This document shows positions 1-12,409 of a stretch of 64,000 nt of DNA, one piece after another. The notes under the pieces were generated by a model that worked only from the letters and a program-made list of their open reading frames with translations, searched no databases and was not told where the DNA came from. The position numbers were made by a program, and so were the translations under genes. Source of the DNA: Spongospora subterranea (lineage: Eukaryota; Endomyxa; Phytomyxea; Plasmodiophorida; Plasmodiophoridae); assembly GCA_900404475.1 (NCBI GenBank), contig OUQQ01000027.1:1-64000 (forward strand), read 5' to 3'. The first letter of the stretch is position 1. Each line of letters begins with the position of its first letter.

Positions 1-172
1 ACACACATAACTCGGGGTGTTGTTACAAGTGTTATTTAACGTGTCTATCCCATATATCGCCATCCAACACACATAACTCCAGTTAAGTATTGTAGCCGTA
101 GCGAGGCCCCTGACTCCTCTTGGCTGTTTTGACGACATTTGGGTTCCTGATCACTCTTCTATAAAGGCAAAG
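1..172. other. Upstream region of the first gene
   Basis: This is non-coding sequence before the first ATG. A 12-base word (cacacataactc) occurs at about 2-13 and again at about 68-79, a short direct repeat of unknown meaning. No gene is visible. It probably holds the promoter and 5' leader of the TMEM260-like gene, but no clear TATA box or other motif can be assigned. Confidence 0.4.
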
Positions 173-2745
173 ATGGCTAAATGCATCCTGACAGGCGATC
201 ATATCAACAAGCAATCTAAGGAGATCAGCCATCAATCTGCCGTATCTGATGACCTTTTATCTCGCTTGCCTAATAGAAATCCGTTGGAGGTATTCACAGG
301 ATTGATCGTGTTTATTGTGTGCTGTTCAGTGTATGGGATGACAATGTCTCGTACAATATCTGGTGGCGATGCTGGTGAATTAGCGGTATCAGCGTGTCGT
401 CTAGGTGTTGCACATCCGCCTGGCTATCCCCTATTCACTTTACTCTACCATTGGACATGGCGCTGTCTCTCCATGGCAATCACCCAGATCACTCCTGCTT
501 TATCCTTCAATATGTTGTCAGTGCTGTTAACATCATTGGGGATAACTCTCCTTTATTTCTCCATCATCGCTTTAGTCAAGGACCCTTTCATTGCATTAAC
601 CACGTCATTAATGTTTGGATTCTCCCCTACTCCATGGCTATATTCCGGTAAATATCTCTCAAACTTGATATCACATTTTAATCGCTTATAATCAGGTCAG
701 GCTGAAGTATTTGCCTTGCATATATTCATGATTGCCCTATTGATCCGGTTTGGCGTTTGGGTCCATGATCGTCCTGGAATAGGACGTGTGGCTATCTGCG
801 CGTTTGCCTCTGGTATTGCCATGACAAACCAACATACTTCCATATTTTTTATCGGACCAATTGCATTTCATTTGTTCATCACCAATATGAAATTGATGTC
901 TAGCCCATTACCTGTTGCCATTATTTCATTATCGTTTCTGGCTGGTTTAACGCCATACGTCTGGTTACCTATCGCCTCATATCATCATGCAATGGACGCA
1001 TGGGGTGACCAATCAACACTCCAAGGGTTCCTTCACCATATCCTGCGATCTGAGGTATTATTGCTGCCATTTATATAATCAGTCCTTTGTTACACACGAT
1101 TGATCAGATTTTGATTATTGTTGCTGTTTTTTGACTCAGTATGGAACCCTTCAGCTGGCCGCCTCCGAAATATCGACTCATCATTCAATGATTGTTCGTC
1201 TTGGAATATATCTCACTCATCTGGCATCCGACTCTTTATATCTTTACACATTTCTGGCATTAATCGGTGCTCTAACTGGTCTTGGCTCCCACTACTACCG
1301 CCATCCACTAGAAATGGGTCTTATACTATCGTATACCACCTACATTGGAATATTTCATTATCTCGCCAATCTAGATCTCACACCGTTGCTCCTTGGAGTT
1401 CAAATGCGGTTCTGGATGCAACCTAACATGATCGTATTTATTTTCGCTGGTATCGGTTGGAAGCGCTTACGACGTCACACAGGGAGAATTATCGATGCTT
1501 TATGCATTGTGATGCTATCAATACAGCTGGCGAGGGGAATCGTTAGCAGAGATTTCAGTGAAGCCGATGTAGTTGCCCAATACGGCCAACTAATCCTTGA
1601 TTCATTGCCAGACCGGGCAGTGGTTCTGTTGAATGGGGACCTTAACAACAATGCAGTCAAGTACCTGTCCGGGTGTGAGAACAAATCCCTTCCTGGCCAG
1701 CATCTTCTCAGCCTTCAACTCATGTCATGGGACTGGTTTGTTGAGTCACAATCTCAACATTATCCGGGAATCCGATTCCCCGGTCGGGTTTATCATCCCT
1801 TTAAACCTAACGGGTTCACTATCGCTGAGTTCATTGAAGCCAATCAATTTCGCTTTCCCATTTACCTGTGCGGTAACTGGAAATATGGCGATGGTTCCCA
1901 CGAAGGCCGTTATGAAGTAAACCCGACGAGTTCAATTCAGATATCTTTCTGATATTATCGTCTCAGTTGATTCCCAGTGGTATCTGCAATCAGATTGTAA
2001 AACTCGGACAAAGATCGAAATCCTCACGCTTTAGTTCCATTCGTCGAGCGGCATCATTTGTTCCATTGATTGCTCCATTGCCTGGTCCAATTTCCTCAGA
2101 CTTGTGGGAATCTGTTATCTACTCCGACCTGTTTCATAGAAGATTGGCACTTTTCCATGAAGCTGCAGGTTTTACAGCAACACATTTTAGTCCTCGGTTA
2201 TTCCATTCATTCCCGTTTTGTGTTATCTGGCAAATACGTTCTAATATATAATCAAACTGCCTTAAATACGTTAGAGCATTTTCGTTTTGCAAAAGTGACA
2301 AACAAGCAACATTGTTAAAAAACGAATAGTTTATGGTGGATTTTCCCCATTTTTTGTTCTTTGTATTCAATGAATGGTTTTATATGGAGCACTAATTGCT
2401 TTCCTTAGTCCATGTTGCTGAACAACCGAATCAATCTGCCGACGATCTCGCTTTTGCAGCATTCTTGGCCGAAACCGTTTTTTATTCAACTCCCGATGGT
2501 GTGGGAGTCACGCAGATCGACATGTACCGAAACGCCGGTGTCGTTTTTGGTTCGTTTTGTCGAGGAATCAGTGGAATTATCAATAAGTTTCATCAGGTTT
2601 GTACAGCGTCCACAATCGTACTTCAGAGAGCAACATGTTGCGAGCCTGGCAACTTTACGTGGAACTGGATCCGAATCACGATGTCCAAGTTGAGCAGATT
2701 GTTAAGCTCAGATGGAATCCTTATCGAAACACAGCCATTATCTGA
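173..2745 (+). CDS. TMEM260: TMEM260-like (DUF2723) multi-pass membrane O-mannosyltransferase
   Basis: Six exons were joined by phase and homology: 173-647, 696-1054, 1140-1916, 1967-2168, 2409-2596, 2629-2745. They sum to 2118 nt, or 705 aa, close to the usual length of about 700. The N-terminal half has the DUF2723 pattern: a first membrane helix followed by a GGDAGEL loop and an AHPPGYPL motif, then repeated hydrophobic helices. The C-terminal half is soluble and keeps family blocks such as LLNGDLNNN, LSLQLMSWDWF and a FPG..YHP..PNGF stretch. Family knowledge: animal TMEM260 is an ER mannosyltransferase acting on IPT domains of receptors and plexins; the substrate here is unknown. The donor of the last intron is ambiguous. 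GTTTGT at 2597 gives a 32-bp intron, while GTGGAA at 2571 with the acceptor at 2626 gives 56 bp and also keeps frame. Confidence 0.88.
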
Positions 2746-2865
2746 GCCTGTTATCCTCGCCAAACCTCTACTCTGTCGACAATATAAAGTTAAAAAAAAA
2801 AAATTTGATATTATTCGGTGACTGTGAATACTAACTGGCGTCGAAACAAATTTTTCAAAAGAAAT

Positions 2866-2949
2866 GTGTTCGACGGGATTTGAACCCGCGCTCCGCGAAC
2901 GAAACTAGCGCCTTAAGCTAGCGCCTTAGACCAACTCGGCCACAAACAC
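2866..2949 (-). tRNA. tRNA-Leu (anticodon AAG), no intron
   Basis: Read on the minus strand, this 84-nt sequence folds as a class II tRNA. The 7-bp acceptor stem pairs GTGTTTG with CGAACAC (one G-T pair). The D arm is typical of Leu (GGCCGAGTTGGTCTAAGGC). The anticodon stem CTAGC/GCTAG encloses the loop TTAAGGC, giving anticodon AAG. There is a long variable arm and a T arm with the GGTTCAAATCC core, which also serves as the B box of the internal pol III promoter. CCA is not encoded, as is normal for nuclear tRNA genes. It lies 120 bp past the end of the TMEM260-like gene on the opposite strand. Confidence 0.95.
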
Positions 2950-5900
2950 ATATTTTTGTGATTCAGTTTTAAACCTGACTATTTACTTTAAGTTGAACAA
3001 TGTCTTTAAATCACCTTTCTTCAACGTGGGTCTAGCACTCAAATAAAATTGTGCAGCATCTCCGTCTTCAAATGATATGCAGAAGACGAGCAAAATCCAG
3101 AATAAAACAATACATATTTTTAAACATTGAATAGATTTTCAAATGAGGAAAAGAGGATCAGTCTCGTTCAACGATAATGATGAAGGGCATTAATTAATTG
3201 AGACAGGCAGTTGGGCAGCAGTGACTCCAGGTTGATAATCTTATCTCGATATCAATTTGAAATCTACAAATGACATCATCAATCAAATAAGCTAAATGAC
3301 GGATATTGATCCGACATTCGTAATTATCTAAAATCGAGGCATAATTGGAAAATGGAGAGCAAGGAGTTCACGTTAGAGTAGCCATCGTTGTCGTGTACAT
3401 GATGGTGATAATATGCAACAGAATGGGCTGTGAATCAACACTTACAGCAACGTGCATGTACTGGTAGTTGTGAATCTGGTGGGCACGTAAACCAATCATC
3501 GATAAAGATAATTAGAAGGCCAACTCCGAAGAGGACGTTCAGTTTCGTCGTGGAAGTGACAAATCTGTTATCTCCAACAGATCGCGCGTCGACGACTTCA
3601 AAGGAGATCATCTTGATTTCTCTTCATATTGACCGACCAACGATCGAATCATTCGATCGATTTATGCTTCATACTATACCGCATCTAAACCTGAAAGCAA
3701 CATTTGACAGATTAGTAATTCATGCGGGAACTCGAACTACGTACTAAGAAGAAAGCACAAGCCTTCCCAGGATCCTTCAGTGTGCGCAAGCGAACGCGTA
3801 TCTAATCGATATTGGCGACAAGTTAAATATCCATGAACTTATTGAGTGATGACATAAACCACTGTCCAATCCGACAATTGTCTTTTGTAGGAACGGCGAC
3901 CATTCGCCAGGTTAATGTCATACTCTCATGCATGCAATATTGTTTCACAGTGGTCATGAGCACTGTGGATCAAGTTAAACTGGTTTTTTCACCAGAAACC
4001 TACTCCTCGACGCAAAAAGTGGAAACAAGGCAAATTAGCTTGGTCCCCAGTGCTCGTCACCATTGTGAAACAATACTGAGCTCTGACAATCGGATGTAAA
4101 TATCGGAATGTTATCTCAGATGTTCCGAAAACACTATTAGCGAAAAAAACATTCACTCAACAGGATTTGTTCTGTCGTAATTGTTAAGAACGCTTGCGAA
4201 ATCGAAATATCAACATCGTCAATGTACCAGATCGATGCTAATCGAAGCGTTTTTGTATTCGGTTGTGTTTTTAACAAAGAATGAAGTTCACTCCTGCTCC
4301 TGGTACATTCCAAATTTTAACACGTTTTAGGTGGGAAGATGAAACACTTATCAAGATCAAATGAAGGCGATACAGATAAACCGCGAGAGCGACAATATTG
4401 TGAAAACTTTGTACATGGAAACGCCTTAATGCAACCGTTTCCACCAACACGACGAATCAAAATCAGTACAGAAACCCAGCCGTTCAAAAGGGGCTCGTAT
4501 GAGTTTTAAATCATGGAAGAGCACGTTCGAGACCAAGGGATGGACCGCCAGAGATTTTACAAGCACTTCACCGACCGCAGATCCACACTCGGATGGATAT
4601 TCAAGTTCGGCAATAACACCATATTGTGGAAAAGTAAAAAGCAGCTAACTGTCTCGTTAACAACAATTGAGGCGGAATGAAGTCTCAATCATTTTGATTT
4701 ATAGAATCGGACCTGTTGACATGAGAATGAATTAAACGACAAGACTCAAATCGATTTTGATCATAAGTGTTATGAAATTCAGAAACATTATATGGCTGTT
4801 CGAGCCGTCTTTGGAATTAAGCAAATTGTTCAACAATTTTGTCTGATCAAAATTACGTTTGCACTGGTAGTTCTGTTGCGTTGGTACTTCCGTTTTAGAA
4901 GTAGCAGTGCAAATGCAGTTCAGAATAGGGCATTGTTGTCTAAGCAACATCGCTTATTTAAAAAAGAAGCAAACCGCCACCATCAGCCTGTCAACAAATG
5001 TTGAATGTGGTCTTGAAGGCTAGATTTTAATCGTGGTGTCGAATTGCAATGGTGAGGACGAGGGTTCATGGCGTCTGAAAAATGTCAAAAGAACAAATCA
5101 GAAAGTGTCCAGAATTAAGATGATTTTTTGGTTAATATAAATACTCGAGCTGGTCTATCGCTCTGTTCAATCAACGCTGGAACGAGATTAAGAAGTTACA
5201 ACGCCCAATCTGTTTTATCAATTCTGCCTTCCGCTGTGGATCAAAATCTGAGAATCAATGCGAGGATCAACTGCGCCTGAAACAACTGCATTGACAAAGA
5301 CAAAATTGCAACCCTCGAATTTTATTGTTGCAATTGTTTCTCGATCGGGGTGGTTGATGAGATAATAAAGATCGCTATGCTTGTGCGCCTTGACTATTAC
5401 ATATTGCACACGTTGAAGCGATCTACGCATTCGGATGGAGAATGCTGGCTGCTTCACCCACACTTCAAGAAACGATCTATGACCAATCGTCGTATGACAA
5501 CACAACTACCTCTGAAACCTAAAAGGAACAGGAGTTCACAGGATTCCATTCATCTAAACGCCTCATCTAAAAGTGCCTACCTGATAGCCAGCGGCGCTAA
5601 CTTCATCATGACAAACTTACTCCACAATCATAGGTCATTTCAGGACCCGATCATGATCACTTGCGATAACGGCACACAGACAGGATCACCCAAAATGCAA
5701 TGCCAGCCACCGCCAATGATTTAATTGTTCCTGGCATTACAAAGGCCTATTAGCCACGAAATGATTCATTGTTGAGCAATGCTCAATCATAGTCATTGAT
5801 GACACGCAACCGTATCAAGGATCGACATCGAAATGTCATCGTTACGGCATACAAGCATAACAATCTGCATTATCTTATCAACCACACTGTTTAAAGGACA

Positions 5901-6307
5901 GACGCAGCATTGATCATGAAGCAAGAGTACCTAAGTTTCAAGCACACATGAAACCAGAGACTGAACCATATATCAGAATTCACTGAAAGCATCACGATCT
6001 TACCGCAGGAGTTTTGCGAAAACCGTGCTGATGGAAATCATGAAAGCAACCATTCCCACAAAAACGTCAGAAACCAGGGCATCTGAAATCGTTTCATCTG
6101 AATTAAAAGGACGATCAACAGTACGAGGCCTCAATTGCCGTACTGAGGCGAAACCATTTTTGCGGTTGCCTGGAATCAACTGAGCCATTAACGGTGGTTG
6201 CCTGAGACTGCCCGTAGGCAACTGGTTGCCCACGATACAAATGGTTTGAGAGTTTCAAATTTAAATATGGTTTGTATATGTATCGTAAGAAGTAATATTG
6301 CAGTAGT
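2950..6307. other. Long gene-poor interval
   Basis: About 3.3 kb in which I see no convincing gene. The open frames are short, lack family motifs and do not link into plausible spliced products. The only clear structure is a foldback repeat at 3869-4096, described separately. The interval may hold decayed mobile DNA or regulatory sequence. Confidence 0.5.
3869..4096. repeat. Foldback (inverted) repeat, MITE-like
   Basis: Bases 3938-3965 and 4048-4075 are inverted copies of each other: a TTGTTTCACAGTGGTCATGAG-type arm against CTCGTCACCATTGTGAAACAA, with a few mismatches. A second inverted match lies outside them (3869-3882 against 4084-4096, around CCGACAATTGTC). The loop is about 80 bp. This fits a decayed MITE or foldback element; no transposase is present. 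Confidence 0.6.
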
Positions 6308-8652
6308 TCAATATCGGCATGAGCCGGCAACTCGAGGAACTGGCACCACGTCTCGAATGTTAGATAACCCGGTTATAAACTGAACGAGCCGGTCGAATCC
6401 GAGCCCGAAACCGCCATGAGGTACCGACCCAAACCTAAAAAAACGCTAGAGTCTGCCACCTGCAAATCCGACGGCGAAAAATATTTCACGGTTTATGGAG
6501 CGAAACACTTTTGTAAGTTCAACTACTTGGAATGGGAATAGCAGCAACATAACCAATTAGTGGCCATCAAAACATGTAAAAAATTACCTTCTAAGGTCAA
6601 GATACCAGCTCATTTTACTGCTATCAAGTCCATGCGACGCCATTGATTCAGAGAGGTCCTCCACATTGTCAATCCGTTCACTGCCTCCTACAACTTCGCC
6701 AATGCAAGGCATAAGAAGATCCATTGCTGCGCATGTTGCCTTGGCGCCAGAAGATGAGCGTTTCATATAAAAGGGTTTCAACTTCGCTGGATAGTGGGTC
6801 ACAAACAGAGGACTATTGAATTCGTCAAATAATGAACACCATACTGAGTATTATTGTGTACCGTTTGAAATGAACTGTGGCAAGATATTGTTCGTGTTCG
6901 CTTTTCAAGTCATCACCCCATACCGGCACATGACTAAACTGAGGAGCCATAGGACACTCTTGTAGAATCTATGAAACATAGGCATCAATTCACCGAAACG
7001 TGCAAATGGACCTACTAACCTGAATAGCGTCAGAATACGATATGCGTGCAAAAACTTCGTCGCGGCACGACGTGATAATGGAAGAATAGCTAGCATAATT
7101 GTCCTCTGCGGAGAGGGCTGGATCTCGAGCAATACTTGCACTTTGCCCCGTGGCCTCAGCCGCTTTGAGTCGCAGAGAAGATGAGTCTGACCAAAGCAGG
7201 CGCAAGTCATCATCATGCGTTCCAATGCATGTCCTCACGCATGTCTTGACGAGCTTCTCGGCTTCGTCCATCAAAACATCAAGGGTTGCGAAAGGAATTT
7301 CGGGCTCAACCATCCAAAACTCGGCCAGATGTCTTGTCGTATGAGAGTTCTCAGATCGGAATGTCGGGCCGAAAGTATAAACTGGCCTAATAACGGAAGA
7401 TAGTAGATTGAAACAGGATCAGATAAGGTCGGTCGACAGAGCGAAAAATACAGTACCCCATGGAGCATGCGAACATTTCGGCATGAAGCTGGGCAGAAAC
7501 GGTCAGGAACGCGTTGGTTCCGAAAAAACTCGTCGGATCTCGACCAGACGTCGTGACAACTTGAAACTGTTCACCGGCCCCTTCGCAGTCACTGGCGGTG
7601 ATGATGGGAGCATGAATCCATTGAAAGCCCCTCGAGTTGAAATGTGAATGAACAGCTGAAGCACAGGTCGATCGAACCCGCATTGCAGAGCTGAACTGTG
7701 TCGTACGACCCCGTAAATGCTGATACGAGCGCAAAAACTCCTACATAGACCAAAAACTCCATAAAAGAAGGAATACAATTCAAACTGTCGATTTCGCAAG
7801 GTGTGTCGAATGAGGTTGGTGATGTTTTTGTAAATGATACTTTTGTGTGATCCTTTTTCTGGATGGGATACAGTGCAGCATCACAATCGCCAACAATATT
7901 GACAGAGTCAGCGGCAATTTCACGGTCACTACTGTGGCGCGCTGATGGGCACGGTGCCAGTTTTCCCAAGACGGCAACCGATGCGCCATTGCTCAGCTTC
8001 GCGGATTCCGGAACGGCAACCGTGCACACGACCTGGATCCCATTTCGATCCGACCTATTGTCGATTTCAGCTCATTCATCGATAACATCAAATTAAATTT
8101 AACAAAAACTACCAGAAATACCTCATCTCGTAACGATAACGATCATCACAACGTAATGTAACTCTAGTATGAAACGCAAATATGAACTGAATGAGCTCAA
8201 AAAACGTGAACTGAACTTTTCAACAGTTGACGAAGTGCGAGATGAATCAAGAGACTGTTAATGGTGATTGGGAATCGGGATGTGTATGGATAGATAACAA
8301 CCACAGGGGGTAAAATATGGATAGATAACAACCACAGGGGGTAAAATATGGATAGATAACAACCACAGGGGGTAAAACAGGACATTCGACACATTATTCA
8401 AATAATCTAATACATTCCATAAACAGAATAACGACAAACCATTACTAAATTGCAAAAATTGAGAGGCATCATGAAAATTGAAAAAAAAAACATGCAGTAG
8501 ACTCGATAAATTCTAAAATCAACTAACCCGTCGTTGACTACGACGAAGCATTTGTCCTTATGGCGTCGAATCGAGCGTACCCAGCCGTTTATCGCAACTT
8601 CAGAACCGCATGCGATATTGGCGAGATTGGCGATGCGCACCCCTGTTGCCAT
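6308..8652 (-). CDS. Asparaginyl-tRNA synthetase, organellar/bacterial type
   Basis: Seven exons on the minus strand: 8652-8528, 8054-7841, 7740-7457, 7386-7020, 6968-6862, 6812-6588, 6434-6308. They sum to 1449 nt, or 482 aa, very near bacterial AsnRS (about 466 aa). In order: an OB-fold anticodon-binding domain ([15 protein letters not shown]); the class II core with [10 protein letters not shown] (motif 2) and [12 protein letters not shown]; then LKPFYMK; and motif 3, [11 protein letters not shown], followed by [10 protein letters not shown] and a short tail typical of this subgroup. It charges tRNA-Asn. The lack of the N-terminal extension seen in cytosolic eukaryotic AsnRS suggests a mitochondrial enzyme, although no strong targeting peptide is visible at the chosen ATG. 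An upstream exon cannot be excluded. Introns are 473, 100, 70, 51, 49 and 153 bp. Confidence 0.93.
8287..8379. repeat. 31-bp minisatellite, three copies
   Basis: A 31-base unit containing GATAGATAACAACCACAGGG is repeated three times head to tail with almost no differences. It lies wholly inside the first intron (8055-8527) of the AsnRS gene and explains part of that intron's unusual length. Confidence 0.9.
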
Positions 8653-9945
8653 TCGCGACACAATAACCAGCGAACGACGCAGTGATCCTCAGAACTCAGC
8701 AGTTCACGGCACTCAAACTGCGCCGAGGAGAAGTCGCATTGGTCTGTGCACAACTGACTAAATCGTAAGGTTTTGTTTTTAGTTGCAAGACTTGATCGAA
8801 CATGAAGAAAGTTCAAGATCATGACATATATTATTGTGTTTTTCATAGTCACCTGTTTTGTGGCAAAAAAGACATCAACTTTTCAGTTGTAAGATAGCAG
8901 ATGATGAGGTATATTTGGATTAAAGTATGGTGGGGAACAAGCGATGTCCATGATGTAAGTGGTGATTTACTTGATCTAGTTAACCCTAGCAGGCTACCAG
9001 TGAAACTTACTCGCAAATCCATTGCTCGAATCGATGCAACTTTTTTGGCTAACAGTAAACATTGGTGTTTTTTTTTTCTCCGGAAATGTCTAAGTGGAGA
9101 CCAGCCCAAATAACGAGTTTGGTAACAACCAATGATGCCTAGCGATTTGCTCGAATAAACCAAATGCTCGCGGGCTCGTTGACCAAACCCATCAACACGA
9201 CAAATTCATTGGTGCTGCAACCGATGGGAATCAGGGATGCCCAATGGACTACGTGTTCCTAACAAATGATATCCCTGCCTTTCAAATGCAATGAACACCT
9301 CTGCTGTTGAAACGCGCCTCGACTTCTGCCAAATTATCCAGTCTGTCATCGGCATGAAGGCAAGATATAACGGATTGTTGGAGGCGATAATTCTATAGGT
9401 ATACCCATGATTTGTGGTCATTACCACTCCAGTACCTGGTAGGCAGTAGCGACTGCACTATTTGCTTTCGCAACACGCACCGCCAGGATGGTAGTACAAA
9501 TCGAATTCTAATACATCGGCGACGGATCGTTCTATGTACACGTCTCAACATCAATTGCATTGTCGCTGATTACGCTTAAACAAATCAGGTCATGGAAAAA
9601 AACGGTCGACAGTGGATGCTCCCAGCATATGGAATTTTGATAAGGCCGATTCACACAGGTGGTACACTAAATTCATGCTCTGAAACCTTTCACGAGCGTC
9701 GCGAGGATGATCGAACCCTTGGTAAGGCCCATGCATACTGTTAGACGCGATTCATTTCTTGGAATAAAACGAGATCATTCCGAAACGCAATTGGATTCCT
9801 ATATCGCTCCATGTTCAGAATGGCGGTAGTTGATACCTTTAGGTTGCCCAGTTGCGATTTCCTGTCCTACGCCTGGAGTCAGGCATCAACTGCCGTCATT
9901 CTGAACACATGGAGCCATAAAGGAATCCAAACAGTGTCTTTGCAA
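8653..9945. other. Intergenic interval upstream of the AsnRS gene
   Basis: No gene with recognisable motifs is seen on either strand. The only distinct structure is the inverted repeat at 9791-9930. The short open frames here have no domain signature. The AsnRS promoter should lie in the part next to 8653. Confidence 0.45.
9791..9930. mobile_element. MITE-like element with 44-46 bp terminal inverted repeats
   Basis: Bases 9791-9834 begin TTGGATTCC and match, as an inverted copy with few mismatches, bases 9885-9930, which end GGAATCCAA. The internal segment is only about 50 bp and has no coding capacity. Long near-perfect terminal inverted repeats around a short core are the hallmark of a miniature inverted-repeat transposable element. 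The family cannot be assigned from this copy, and no clear target-site duplication is seen. Confidence 0.75.
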
Positions 9946-10440
9946 CTATTCCAATAAATCTAACAGTATGCATAAGGTCATTCCAAGGTTTCGAGCACTA
10001 TCTCGACGTTTTGTGAAAGTTTTAGCTGACCTGTGCACACTTCCCACAAATCGCTCACGAATTGGAACGCAGCCCTTGGGCGGGAATCCGAGACGACACG
10101 AATCATAACAGCATGTGCAACCGCCGTTTTTTCGCACCGTTTCCTCGTTGAGGCATCGAATAACAACAGTTTCGTGTTCATAGAAATGAACCACTGTACA
10201 CGCGCGCATGAAAACAATATTCCAAAATTGAGTCTATGGAGCGCACTGTGCAATTTAGTTTTGCAATGATTTGACTGTGTCACAGTCATTAGTGTACCCT
10301 ATTGTACACCACATCGCCACAGACCGTATGAGACTCAAACGAGTGTTCATTATCCGGATTTCGAAGACCAACGATCTCAACATCGGCCGTCGACAGCTTT
10401 GCCCTCTCTGATATAAAACTCTGTAAAGAATGTGCACCAC
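9946..10440 (-). other. Possible uncharacterised coding segments
   Basis: Two stretches on the minus strand look mildly coding. One lies at about 10425-10300 (reading SFISERAKLSTADVEIVGLR and on). The other lies at 10209-9946 (with VVHFYEHETVVIRCLNEETV and a CTCCYDSC cluster). They could be joined by a short intron that starts GTACAC near 10300. I recognise no family. They lie downstream of the MAD1-like gene on the same strand and might be its 3' exons, a separate small gene, or chance open frames. Confidence 0.25.
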
Positions 10441-10736
10441 TAGGGGCGAATGTTAGTGTATTCCGCCAAAGGGGTTATTTTGGCAAAAATTACAGTAAAC
10501 GCCAGTCAACGATAGCTACATCCTCGGTGAATGCGAATACATGGCCCTATTAGACTGCTTGTGGTCATGAGTGAATAAAATCCCCAAAAAAATATCCGTA
10601 ACGAAGGGAATTTCTTAGACCAAAGCTTTGAGGAAATTTTGTCATGAGTCTGATCCATCAATTTCTAATGACGAATTATGAGCCATGCGTGATACGACAG
10701 ATAATAAACCTATATAGTTATTTGCTTTCGACATAA

Positions 10737-12409
10737 TTACGACAGTTGCCCCGTACGAAAATCTTTGTTTTCCTTGGACAGGGCAACGATTTGGTCTCGC
10801 AAATCAATGGTATCGACAATATTGGACCGTAACAGTTCGAGCTGTTCATGGACTTTAGCGCTTTCACTATCGACTGCTTTACCGGCAATGATCTGCGAGT
10901 ATTCGCCCTCAAACGACGCCACGATGTCTTTCAGATTCTGATTAGAAGCCTTTAACATCGCCTCCTAAACTCAAACACCACAGGTTAACCGCTAGTGTGA
11001 AGACATAAAAGAAAACCGCAAAGCAATAATTTCAAAAAGATGTCAAGTAAAAGAATGAAATCAGCTTACATTAGCCATTGAGAGACTGAGTTGTCTGTGA
11101 AGCGTAGCGGCGCGATGTTGGGCTGCCTTTAAAACGGATGCGTGCGCTGGTCCCGATTCAATGAGAATGGCGTTTTCGCTCACCAATTCCTTCACCCGCG
11201 CCTCAGATTGTACTAAACGGTTGTTGGCCTTCAAGCATATATTAGATGGATTCCAGTTGAAAAATTTACACAGAGAGCAAGGAAGGTTTAAAAAAAGCAA
11301 GCATGGAACGGGTTAAACTCCTGACTGTAAACGAGATCAATTTCAGATTTACACTGCAGAACACTAGATTTAAGATGCTGATAAAAACAAAAACTGAGAA
11401 TTGGTCTGTTAAGAGCTGAGAAAGAATAGGATAATGAACAACCTGATCTAAATCTTGTTGCAATCTGGAATATAATGTTATGAGATTAACCGGGTCCGGA
11501 TCAGAATTTGATCCGAAACAGCGTCGAAACGCAGCGTTCCATTGAGCAATGGTCTCCTGCGCAGGGCGCAAAGCCTCAACTTGCCCAGCCATATCAGCAT
11601 TACTGGCCTCCAACCTGTAGTGTTTCATATCATTATTGGCTTCAACCATACAGCAAGCAGTAAAACCTGGAAATTTTATGCTGCAGTGCAACAATTTGTT
11701 CCTCTTGCATATGGTACTGGGCGGTGTTTGCACGCGAGGCAACTACCTCGCGTTCCATAGATCGGTATTCACGTTCTGAGCGCATCGCAGTGAGTACTTC
11801 ACCGACCTGAACACCACAGAAGCAACGATTTAGCCCATGTGACACAACACAGTCATAAATGGATGATAACTAAGGATTCCGACGGAAAATTGTGAAAAAA
11901 GAAGTGATCTCACACCTGCTCTCGATGCACCTGTTGCAGCCGTTGGAAGCGGTCAATTTCCTGGCGCAGCAAGCCAATCTCCTCATCTTTTTCCTTCAAA
12001 GAATCGGACAAAGACGATATAATAGGTTCCTCAACTGACGGCAGAGGATTAGTTGATTTATCCATTATGCTAAATCAGGTTAACAGATAATTGTTTTACC
12101 TGTTTTCAAATCCCGATTCTTGTTATTCTGCAAACAAAAAATCTGATCTTGAAGCTCTGAGATTTTAGCACGATTTCTTGCTTGCTCAAGATCAACGCTG
12201 GCACAGTGCACAGCAAATTTCGAGGCGAATGCAGCTTCAGAATGGGATTTTTGACGTTCGGCCTCCTCGCGACGGTGTTCAGACTGGTTCAACTGGGTTT
12301 GAGTCTGCGAGAGTTGGGACTTGACGGATTCTAAAGATTCGAGCAAAAATCGTTGTTGGACACGCAACGAACTAAGACGTCCATTGGCGCCGACCTCCAC
12401 TTCCGACAT
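10737..12409 (-). CDS. Coiled-coil protein, weakly MAD1-like
   Basis: Seven exons fit by phase: 12409-12100, 12034-11916, 11806-11667, 11614-11443, 11377-11333, 11228-11070, 10964-10737, giving 390 aa. Nearly the whole product is charged and heptad-rich, as in a long coiled coil (for example LRQEIDRFQRLQQVHREQ). A block with IAQWNAAFRRC followed by ITLYSRLQQDLDQ resembles the W...LQ segment of the spindle-checkpoint protein MAD1, and a later block resembles its following coiled coil. The globular RWD domain at the MAD1 C-terminus is absent, so the gene is either truncated, continues in unrecognised exons below 10737, or is an unrelated coiled-coil protein. The function is therefore only a suggestion. 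The exon 5/6 junction is the least certain. Confidence 0.5.

Noticed and set aside
4732..5724. Short open frames on both strands between 4.7 and 5.7 kb as genes
   Set aside because: They have no motifs, overlap in opposite directions, and lack any plausible splice partners or homology.
6813..6968. An 18- or 32-bp intron in AsnRS ending at the CAG near 6833
   Set aside because: A 49-bp intron (6813-6861) gives [12 protein letters not shown], which matches the family exactly, so the ultra-short options are not needed.
7387..8029. Several plus- and minus-strand open frames over the AsnRS exons
   Set aside because: They are shadows of the AsnRS exons or run through its introns; only the spliced minus-strand product shows the class II motifs.
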